NCBI GenBank assembly: GCA_024696885.1
Contig: JAILGI010000067.1
Coordinates: 1 to 32,300, forward strand
Origin: Bacilli bacterium
GTDB lineage: Bacteria; Bacillota_I; Bacilli_A; RFN20; CAG-826
Direction: 5' to 3'
DNA length: 32,300 bases
The position numbers and the translations under genes were made by a program. The notes beneath the pieces are model-generated. The model did not search any database. It was not told where the DNA came from and saw nothing but the letters and a program-made list of their open reading frames with translations. The stretch's first letter is position 1; each line of letters begins with the position of its first letter. Below are positions 1 through 7,169 of the stretch, in pieces.

Positions 1-776
1 AATTCGTTATAGTAACCTAATAATTCAGATCTATCTTTCCAAGATGGTTGAACTGGGATTAACGCGGAGTCAAAGCAGAAGAATTTACCTAAAGCATAAG
101 CTAAAGATGTTTTACCTGTACCAGAGATACCTTCTAAGATGATTAACTTAGAGGTCGCAATACCGGCGAATAATTCTCTAACGACATCAATCGTGTAATA
201 TAAACCAAGTTTACTAGCCGCATAGTTTCTAAAGGAGTTACACACTTCTTCAAGAGATAATCCCTCTTTAAACATAATCGCGGTGTTTCTATCTTGATAG
301 TTAGCATCCACGGATAATAATTTGGGGAATCTAGCATTGCTATTTTCCACTGCTGCTTCTGCGGCCGCAGATTCTTCATCCGCAGGTTTTAAGCCCATAT
401 AAGCGGTCTTTAAGTTTAAGATCTTGTCTTTCTCTTTAGTGGCGCTATAGAGCTCATAGTTAAGTCTTTCGACTTGTCTTCTCATCTCATCTTTATCGAG
501 TTCTCTTCTCACGAATCTGATGTACTTACGGATTAAGATGAATAATCCAAAGCCGATCGCACCTATTAAACCGATGAAGAAGAGCATGAAGATGATGAAG
601 AATAACCAACCAGGAAAACCAAATTGTTTGTAATATGCACCTAAAATTGAATTGTAATTGCTGAAATTACTTCCCACATCCACCCATGGGGAAACAATCC
701 ACTTATAGAAGAATGTTCCTAAGTCTTTGAAAAATGCTGTTAACACTTCACGTAAATATTCGAAATAAGCACTCAT
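1..776 (-). CDS. Membrane-anchored McrB-like AAA+ ATPase, C-terminus cut by window edge
   Basis: Own translation from ATG at 776: MSAYFEYLREVLTAFFKDLG...GWLFFIIFMLFFIGLIGAIGFGLFILIRKYIRFVRRELDKDEMRRQVERL...LIILEGISGTGKTSLAYALGKFFAFDSALIPVQPSWKDRSELLGYYNE. One TM segment, coiled-coil-like linker, Walker A GISGTGKTS, McrB-type PSWKDRSELLGYYN. ATGA overlap with the upstream gene. Missing from the track because it has no stop inside the window. Confidence 0.85.
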   Translation of the reverse strand, partial: MSAYFEYLREVLTAFFKDLGTFFYKWIVSPWVDVGSNFSNYNSILGAYYKQFGFPGWLFFIIFMLFFIGLIGAIGFGLFILIRKYIRFVRRELDKDEMRRQVERLNYELYSATKEKDKILNLKTAYMGLKPADEESAAAEAAVENSNARFPKLLSVDANYQDRNTAIMFKEGLSLEEVCNSFRNYAASKLGLYYTIDVVRELFAGIATSKLIILEGISGTGKTSLAYALGKFFCFDSALIPVQPSWKDRSELLGYYNE

Positions 777-1858
777 ACAATAAATTCCCTTTCAATTTTA
801 AATTCTAAGTTGGAGATAAAGGTGGCTCCCTTGGTGCAGTTAATACTGTCTAAATCCCATCCCTCTATATAAATAGAGATGACAATTTCCTGCGGTTGGT
901 TTCTATAAACAGGAATGTGGAATGGTTTTGCTTCTTTACTGAAGTCTTGTAAGTTGATGGATGGTTCAGTCATGAAGCTAAATCCGTTTTCAGGTTTTTC
1001 GCTTTCTGTTTGATTGAACTTTCTCACTCCATCTCTGTGTCTGGCGTTAAACGCGGAAGGTTCTTCGTTTGGATCTTTATAACCGGTATCACCACTTTGA
1101 GGAACATCATCCCATATTGGGGTTCCGGTATATTCACCATACACTCTTTCGAGTTCATCGCCTCCCCTCACAAAGTAATCATAGAAATGGTCTTTATCGT
1201 TATCTAATAATCCACCGAAGACCGTTTCTTCTTTTTTGTGAGGATCAATAATCGCATAGTCGTAATCTTTTTCACTTGTGATGAGGATGGAATATCTCAT
1301 CGATTCCACTAAGCGATTCAATCTATTAACAATGTCTTCTTCGCTAAGAGCTTTTAAATCTTCATCACTACCATCTTGGTATTCTTTATAAAGCTCTTTG
1401 GCGTAAAGCTTGTTGTATTCTGGGTTAGGATTGATGAATGTGTTATCCACACCAACTGTGACGTAGATATCATCATCACTCTTGAGGTAGAACTTTTGGG
1501 AGTAATAACCGTGGTCTGCCACAGTTACTAGTTCCGTTTCTTCTACCGATGAATACTTCGTTTCATCATAAAATACAGGCATATCGCTTTTCTGTTGTTT
1601 CCACCTATCAGCATGTGCGGCGGTAACTGGGGAGAATAAGCCGACTTCTAACAAATCATCTGGTTCGAGTTTGTCGACGTATTTGCCATCTCTTTCTAAA
1701 GAAATGCCCAAGTCACGATCGCAGTCCACTGTCATCTCTATGCCTTCCAGGCGCACCTGCGTAGAAGAAGCATACCATGCGATAGACATGGATACGGTAG
1801 CAACACATAAAGCGATAACACCCACGTAAAAAACGAGGATGAAATTACTTTTTTTCAT
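773..1858 (-). CDS. SipW/TasA-like secreted surface protein (paralog 1)
   Basis: N-terminal TM ending SIAWYASS; FGGLLDNDKDHFYDYF; C-terminal IYIEGWDLDS motif shared with neighbours. Confidence 0.7.
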   Translation of the reverse strand: MKKSNFILVFYVGVIALCVATVSMSIAWYASSTQVRLEGIEMTVDCDRDLGISLERDGKYVDKLEPDDLLEVGLFSPVTAAHADRWKQQKSDMPVFYDETKYSSVEETELVTVADHGYYSQKFYLKSDDDIYVTVGVDNTFINPNPEYNKLYAKELYKEYQDGSDEDLKALSEEDIVNRLNRLVESMRYSILITSEKDYDYAIIDPHKKEETVFGGLLDNDKDHFYDYFVRGGDELERVYGEYTGTPIWDDVPQSGDTGYKDPNEEPSAFNARHRDGVRKFNQTESEKPENGFSFMTEPSINLQDFSKEAKPFHIPVYRNQPQEIVISIYIEGWDLDSINCTKGATFISNLEFKIEREFIV

Positions 1859-1877
1859 ATGTTAAAGATAGTTTTTG

Positions 1878-3005
1878 TTAATTTGTTTTGTTAATTTCGA
1901 ATTTCAAATCTAAGTTGAAATCATAGCCGGAAGCTTGGTCAATAACACTGTGATCCCAGCCTTCAATATAGATTGTGAATGTGGCATAGCCAACACCTGT
2001 AACCGCACTGGTTGTGGTAATTGGTTTGCCTGTGGCACCAGCATAATAAGCACCAGTTGTGGTGTTGATAAGTGGAGTCACTGTGCCATAAGTTTCGTTT
2101 TCCACGACTTTTGGCCCAATTGTCGCGATATTAGTGACAGCCTTTGCTCTTTCATTATGCTTCGCTAAGAATGTGGAAGCTTCAGAGGTATCAGAAACAC
2201 CGTTGACGTTATCTAATTGTGTGCTTGGCCCATAGGCGCTACTCGCATATGTAGGAGCGTTATCAGCCAAACCGTAATAACATTCTTTTAATTCGTCATC
2301 ATAGTCATATGTACCATCGCCGTCTAAATCAAGCAAACCACCAAGCTTAGTGGATTCCTTGCTTGTTGTCTTGTTGGCTGGTTTCATAATGAACTTTGTG
2401 GTGCCATTATCTAAATGAATACGAACGGCTTCATGAATGTTCTTAGCAGAGGCTTGAACACTACAGCCAGTTAACCAAATATCATCAGAAACGATGCCTT
2501 CGTTATTCGCATTACCGACACGGAATGCAAATGGGAGTTTGACATAGTCAGATTCCTCAGCGGCGTAACTGGAGATGTTGGTTTGTCCGTATTCTGGTGA
2601 CTTATAGAATATTAAGTTACCACTAGCATCATATGATGGCACTTGTGTAGTTATAGGGGAGAGTGTATCGACCGCATATGTAGAATTACTTAAGTATTCT
2701 TGAATGACGCGGTAATCGAGACCGTTTGTAGAGTGGCAGAAAACAATTGAGTGATTATCTATTGATTCTCTAGTGAGTCCGTATTGCGTAATGGTTGCTG
2801 CACTTATTTTATAAGTGGGACCATCGTCAACAATACCGACATTAAGTAAGGCAGTATTTGATACGGATGTGCCTCTATATGAGACAGTACCAGTACGGGA
2901 ATATGCATACCACGCTAGAGATCCTGCTGCTGTTCCTATAAGAGCAGCAGAAGTTAAACACGCAAGCGATATTAAACCAATTGTTATCCTTTTATTCGTT
3001 CTCAC
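1878..3005 (-). CDS. SipW/TasA-like secreted surface protein (paralog 2), GTG start
   Basis: N-terminal TM ending SLAWYAYS; LGGLLDLDGDGTYDYDDE (EF-hand-like); C-terminal IYIEGWDHS; SD-like AAAAGGGAAGAG upstream of GTG. Confidence 0.7.
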   Translation of the reverse strand: MRTNKRITIGLISLACLTSAALIGTAAGSLAWYAYSRTGTVSYRGTSVSNTALLNVGIVDDGPTYKISAATITQYGLTRESIDNHSIVFCHSTNGLDYRVIQEYLSNSTYAVDTLSPITTQVPSYDASGNLIFYKSPEYGQTNISSYAAEESDYVKLPFAFRVGNANNEGIVSDDIWLTGCSVQASAKNIHEAVRIHLDNGTTKFIMKPANKTTSKESTKLGGLLDLDGDGTYDYDDELKECYYGLADNAPTYASSAYGPSTQLDNVNGVSDTSEASTFLAKHNERAKAVTNIATIGPKVVENETYGTVTPLINTTTGAYYAGATGKPITTTSAVTGVGYATFTIYIEGWDHSVIDQASGYDFNLDLKFEINKTN

Positions 3006-3104
3006 GATAACTCTTCCCTTTTAACTAAACAAAATATGTTGAAAGTTAATTACTAATTATAAATGTTAATAATACAAAGTATTATTGTAGATTGTTTTTG
3101 CTGA

Positions 3105-4184
3105 TTATGCAGCAGAGTTGAGGTCGTTGCCTCTGAAGATGCCGGTATCGAATTGTAAACCGACTTTGACACCTGTTTCAGAAACGGCTGGATTCCAAAT
3201 GTTGGAATTTTCTGTGCCGTTATTTAAGAGAGCCCAACCTTCGAGCCAGATGGTGATTGTCACTTTGACTTCACCAGAAGCGCTGGTTGTTAAAACTTTC
3301 TTAGCAAAATTGGTTGTGTCACTAGAGGTTGGCATTTTGCCATTGGAATCTCTTTCTTGTTTGATAGCGCTTAAAGCTTTAGTGCTTTGTTTGTCGCCAT
3401 CTTTACCGTAGACGATTGCATCGCCTTCGCTATAAACAGCATCACCACTTGTATCAACACCATAAGATTTTAAATCTCTGAAAGCTGTTGTGACAGCTTT
3501 GTCTGAATCGCCACTACGATCTAAATCGAGGTTACCATAAAGTGGTAAATCTGTAACTGCAGTCTTGGAATAAAGATTTGCATTTTGGCTTTCTGGTGCG
3601 ACGTGAATTCTTAAAGCTTCATCAGCGACCTTATTTTGTTCTGTGTTTTCACAAATGAAATCAGAAAGGAAGACATTTCTTTCGACTAATTTGTAACCTT
3701 TGAGGTCACCAGTTGTAACTGTTTTGTCTGGTTCTAAAGCTCTGAAGTAAAGTTCAAATTGAGCATATTCTTTACCTTCGGTAGCTTCAACCCAACCTGG
3801 TTTCTTGTTTGTGGCATCGGCTTCATAGCCTGTTCCACAGCCAGCTTCTGGATAAGCATAAGCTTTAGATGGTAATGCATTGTTTGTGCCTAATTGTCCA
3901 AATGTAACTGGAACTAATTTTGCAGCATCACCGGATTGGACAAAGTCTTTGCCCCAGTGCATGACTTCGACGTCATCAGATGTATCATCTGGTGTGCCTT
4001 TGTTATCAATTGTTTTGTAGCCAATTTGGAGGACGCCTGTATCTGCGACAGATGATCCAACGAAAGAGGCTGTGACTTGGCTATTATATTGATACCAAGC
4101 AACTGCTCCACCGATACCAGCGGCTAATGAGATACCAATAGCTGTTGATAATGCAGGGATAATAAGTTTTTTACTCATTTTCAT
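3105..4184 (-). CDS. SipW/TasA-like secreted surface protein (paralog 3)
   Basis: N-terminal TM ending AVAWYQYNSQVTASFVGSSV; YGNLDLDRSGDSD; C-terminal IWLEGWAL; overlaps upstream gene by 14 nt. Confidence 0.7.
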   Translation of the reverse strand: MKMSKKLIIPALSTAIGISLAAGIGGAVAWYQYNSQVTASFVGSSVADTGVLQIGYKTIDNKGTPDDTSDDVEVMHWGKDFVQSGDAAKLVPVTFGQLGTNNALPSKAYAYPEAGCGTGYEADATNKKPGWVEATEGKEYAQFELYFRALEPDKTVTTGDLKGYKLVERNVFLSDFICENTEQNKVADEALRIHVAPESQNANLYSKTAVTDLPLYGNLDLDRSGDSDKAVTTAFRDLKSYGVDTSGDAVYSEGDAIVYGKDGDKQSTKALSAIKQERDSNGKMPTSSDTTNFAKKVLTTSASGEVKVTITIWLEGWALLNNGTENSNIWNPAVSETGVKVGLQFDTGIFRGNDLNSAA

Positions 4185-4980
4185 AAGCGTTTATTTCTAC
4201 TCCTAATTTAATTGTTGCACCTTTAGGTGCTGGTTCTGTACTACTTGATCGGAAACCTTCCAACCAAGAAACGATAGTATACCTTTTTGCTTCGCCAACA
4301 TTAATTGTTAGTCTTTGGAATGTGGTAACAACCTTTGATGAAGCGAATGTTTCAGCGTAACCCATGAATGGTTCTGATTCTGTGGCTTCACTTTCTCTGA
4401 CGGATACTGGAGCGCGGTAGTCCGCTTCTCCGGAAACGGCATTCTTATGAGGAATGGTTTCTCCTTTACCATAAACGGTTTTCTTTCCGTCTTCGTATAC
4501 CATGACGCGCATGGTATCTATTAAGGATCGCCCGTCCTCGCTTAATACGTTATCAGCGATATTCAGCTTGAAGTCGTATTTCGCGGGTGTTGTGCCTACG
4601 TTCTTCACATAGAAGGTGGTTTTGAAGAAGTTTAGTGAATCGTATTTACCTTCAGCGTCTTGATTTGCTCCTAAGGTATAATCGGTTTCTTCACTATCAA
4701 TGACGTCATCGCCGAATCTTCTTTCGAAATCACTATATGTGAATTCTTGGAAAGGCCACAATGAATCGACCCTGATGAATGTACTGCTATCGCCTGCGAC
4801 TTTCTTATTGCAAAGTGCGATTTCAACGTTTCTAGTTTCTAATGAAACTGTAAATGTTCCGACGAATCTACCTAAGAATGCGATAATTGATAGGGAAACT
4901 ACCACCGAGAGAGATATACCCCCAGCGATTAATACCCAGATTCTTCTTTTTCGTTTTCTTACGTATTCTAGCTCGTACAT
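4171..4980 (-). CDS. SipW/TasA-like surface protein (paralog 4, divergent), first gene of riboswitch operon
   Basis: RKRKRR plus N-terminal TM, then GTFTVSLETRNVEIALC; C-terminal VSWLEGF motif; SD GAAAGGT before ATG. Confidence 0.6.
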   Translation of the reverse strand: MYELEYVRKRKRRIWVLIAGGISLSVVVSLSIIAFLGRFVGTFTVSLETRNVEIALCNKKVAGDSSTFIRVDSLWPFQEFTYSDFERRFGDDVIDSEETDYTLGANQDAEGKYDSLNFFKTTFYVKNVGTTPAKYDFKLNIADNVLSEDGRSLIDTMRVMVYEDGKKTVYGKGETIPHKNAVSGEADYRAPVSVRESEATESEPFMGYAETFASSKVVTTFQRLTINVGEAKRYTIVSWLEGFRSSSTEPAPKGATIKLGVEINAYENE

Positions 4981-5017
4981 GTTTGTTACCTTTCAAAAAG
5001 GTGAGTGTCCCAACGAA

Positions 5018-5084
5018 GAAACAAAAATGCCACTTGCCTATCATCCTAACAACTAACACTTGTTGTTCTTCTAAGGCAACTGGC
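5018..5084 (-). terminator. Riboswitch expression-platform terminator overlapping aptamer 3' strand
   Basis: Minus strand GCCAGTTGCCT (5074-5084) pairs with AGGCAAGTGGC (5029-5039) with one mismatch, followed by ATTTTTGTTT. Confidence 0.8.
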
Positions 5085-5152
5085 TATCTAATATATTAGA
5101 CCCTGTAGTTTTGCGTCACCAAATTTCTTTGGTTTTGCTTTTTTCTCACCTA
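5073..5152 (-). ncRNA. Cyclic di-GMP-I (GEMM-I) riboswitch aptamer
   Basis: Minus strand: AGGTGAgaaaaaaGCAAAACCaaaGAAAtttGGtgACGCAAAaCTacaGGGTCTAatatatTAGATAGCCAGTTGCCT. GNRA tetraloop hairpin CCAAA-GAAA-TTTGG, ACGCAAA core, P3 GGGTCTA/TAGAtaGCC, and 3' AGCCAGTTGCC pairing as P1 with AGGTGA. Confidence 0.92.
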
Positions 5153-5154
5153 CA

Positions 5155-5182
5155 ATGTTACTCATCTATCAAGCAATGTCAA
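5155..5182 (-). promoter_or_regulatory. Sigma-A-type promoter driving the riboswitch operon
   Basis: Minus strand TTGACA (5177-5182), 16-nt spacer, TAACAT (5155-5160); predicted TSS just before aptamer P1. Confidence 0.65.
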
Positions 5183-5189
5183 ATATTTT

Positions 5190-5228
5190 TTTTACAAAAA
5201 GAAAAGAACCCCCCATATATGGAGGGTC
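5190..5228 (-). terminator. Intrinsic terminator of the 297-aa gene
   Basis: Minus strand ACCCTCCATATATGGGGGGT hairpin followed by a T-rich tail. Confidence 0.75.
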
Positions 5229-5252
5229 CTATAAATTTCCTTAATTAGCTTA

Positions 5253-6146
5253 TTATGAAGCGTTTGGAATCTTCACGGCAGCAAAGTGTAATGAAGCACC
5301 GACAGATTGGAAAACGGTGGCATCGTCATCGATTTCTGGATCTGTACCTTCATACCAGCAAACCACTGTGAATGTTAATGTGGCTTCGCCATTTGCGACA
5401 TATGTGAATGTACCTAAGTAGTCAGATCTTTGTGTACATTGTGCATATGTGGATTCAGATGTTGGAAGCGCATTATTGAATGAAGAATCCATTAAATCAT
5501 AGTTTGTAGCTGGAACATATGCTGTACCATCATAATCGCTGGTATCGTCAACATATTTACAATTTGCAGCAGTTTGTAAATCCGCTAAAACGGTTTTTCT
5601 TGTAGAACCATAGAAGCCCATTCTGAAGCCTTTGGCTGTGGAAGCTTCTCCACTACCAGAAACTGAGAAGTTAGTGTGGCTAGCGGTGTTATCAAGATAT
5701 AAACCATAGTTACCAGCAGCAGCGCCGAATTTAACTTTGAATGAGAGTTCAAATGTAGCAGCTGTATAAATGCTAACTGGTGTACTATCACTGGTTTGAC
5801 CTCTTAAGAGGTTAGATGTTGATGCACTAGCAACGGCAACACCAGTTGACGCGATTGCGGTACCATCTCCGGTTGGAGCATAGATCATACCATCTAAATG
5901 GTCAAACGAACCATCGGTTAATTTACCATTGAATGTAACGGCATTTGTACTTTCATTAACAGTTGTAGCAACACCAGATGAAACTGTGCATTCCAAGTTG
6001 GCGGTTGTTTTAACGACTGCGTATGTACCAGCGTCAAAATTGATTGTTCTATTCGCTGTGAACCATGCAACAGATCCAGCGATAGAAGCGGCCGTAGAAA
6101 AAGCAATCATAGCAAGTGCAGGAACAATAATTCTAGATTTTTTCAT
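5253..6146 (-). CDS. SipW/TasA-like secreted surface protein (paralog 5), separate transcription unit
   Basis: MKKSRIIVPALAMIAFSTAASIAGSVAWFTANRTINFDAGTY...; C-terminal VVCWYEGTDPEIDDD; SD AAGGAG. Confidence 0.75.
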   Translation of the reverse strand: MKKSRIIVPALAMIAFSTAASIAGSVAWFTANRTINFDAGTYAVVKTTANLECTVSSGVATTVNESTNAVTFNGKLTDGSFDHLDGMIYAPTGDGTAIASTGVAVASASTSNLLRGQTSDSTPVSIYTAATFELSFKVKFGAAAGNYGLYLDNTASHTNFSVSGSGEASTAKGFRMGFYGSTRKTVLADLQTAANCKYVDDTSDYDGTAYVPATNYDLMDSSFNNALPTSESTYAQCTQRSDYLGTFTYVANGEATLTFTVVCWYEGTDPEIDDDATVFQSVGASLHFAAVKIPNAS

Positions 6147-6167
6147 AATTTAGTATTAACTCCTTAT

Positions 6168-6241
6168 AAACGACAAAAATCATTCAACTTGTTATTTCTT
6201 AAATTGAATGGATGATAGTTATAGCACATCACTCGTCGTTT
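6168..6241 (-). promoter_or_regulatory. Structured leader candidate upstream of the 297-aa gene
   Basis: Nested complementary arms AAACGAC (6168-6174)/GTCGTTT (6235-6241) and ATCATTCAA (6179-6187)/TTGAATGgAT (6204-6213), next to the SD. Confidence 0.45.
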
Positions 6242-6442
6242 TTAAGGATTGGGACTTTCTTAAATCACTACTTTTGTGATGCATAAATATTATTGCGTAT
6301 TTTTCTATTTTTTAGCAAGAAAAAAATGAAAGACACTATGTGTCTTAAAAATACAATTTTAAGATAATATCAAATATATTAAACGTTATCTTCGCAAAAC
6401 AACATCTCGTAAACCAAAAGAAAAGATCTGCATCGATCTTCT

Positions 6443-6718
6443 CTAATTATCTCTATAGTGTGACCACATTGAATGAACAACAATCGTCTTTACCTCTTTG
6501 TGGACTTTATAAACCAATCTGTGTTGGAGATTGATACGTCTAGAATAATATTCATCCAAATCTCCCACCAACTTTTCAAAGCTGGGAGGGGTTTGGAAAG
6601 GATTCTCGGCAATAAGATTCAATAATTTCTTTACTTTGTCCTCTAATCCTGCGCTTTTAAGTAGTTTTTTATCCTTATCGGCATTCTTTGTGAATTTAAC
6701 AATCCACATAACTACCAC
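6443..6718 (-). CDS. yoeB: Txe/YoeB-family mRNA interferase toxin
   Basis: NPFQTPPSFEKLVGDLDEYYSRRINLQHRLVYKV...IVVHSMWSHY is characteristic. Confidence 0.92.
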   Translation of the reverse strand: MVVMWIVKFTKNADKDKKLLKSAGLEDKVKKLLNLIAENPFQTPPSFEKLVGDLDEYYSRRINLQHRLVYKVHKEVKTIVVHSMWSHYRDN

Positions 6719-6963
6719 TCTTCATTTGGATTATATGTAGACATTTTAGAAATATCTTCTTTTTCGCCTTCTTTGATCTTTTCGACCAATCCCTTTTGAG
6801 AAACTAAATAAATAGTTTCTAACATTGCGTTGTATTCAGCTTCAGAGATAATTACTGCGTTTCCGTTTTTGGTGCTCACAGTGATAGAGTCATTGTACTC
6901 AATGACATTATCAATAGAACTAAAGAGATTTTTTCTCAAAACAGAAATATTTGTAACTGCCAT
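6712..6963 (-). CDS. yefM: YefM/Phd-family antitoxin
   Basis: MAVTNISVLRKNLFSSIDNVIEYNDSITVSTKNGNAVIISEAEYNAM; start trimmed to 6963 by the SD AGGAGG; overlaps toxin by 7 nt. Confidence 0.88.
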   Translation of the reverse strand: MAVTNISVLRKNLFSSIDNVIEYNDSITVSTKNGNAVIISEAEYNAMLETIYLVSQKGLVEKIKEGEKEDISKMSTYNPNEEW

Positions 6964-6985
6964 AAGTTTTTCCTCCTGATTATAT

Positions 6986-7036
6986 TGTACACTAATTGTG
7001 TACGCTTTCAAGTACAATTGTTCTCTTTTGTGTACA
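6986..7036. promoter_or_regulatory. YefM-type operator: repeated TGTACA-like cores
   Basis: tTGTACActaattGTGTACg, aGTACAatt and tgTGTACAaa within ~50 bp upstream of yefM. Confidence 0.55.
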
Positions 7037-7169
7037 AATTTCATCATATTTAAAAAGAGCCTTTTCCAAAAAATCTCTATTTGTCATGACTAATTTAAAG
7101 TCGATTATTTAACAGAATTGAACAAAGAAAGCGTAGGGGTGGCTATACCCTTTATTGATTAATTGTCCT

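Noticed and set aside
143-379. 78-aa minus-strand ORF in the track
   Set aside because: Out-of-frame ORF inside the AAA+ ATPase reading frame that is open to the window edge; composition not protein-like.
1-776. McrBC restriction system
   Set aside because: Only an McrB-like AAA+ motif with a TM anchor is visible; no McrC or nuclease domain, and the context is surface proteins.
4700-5056. Plus-strand ORFs over the riboswitch and paralog 4 (4700-5056, 4887-5099) and minus ORF 4868-5059
   Set aside because: Antisense to or overlapping a better-supported CDS and the c-di-GMP riboswitch/terminator; no SD or recognisable domain.
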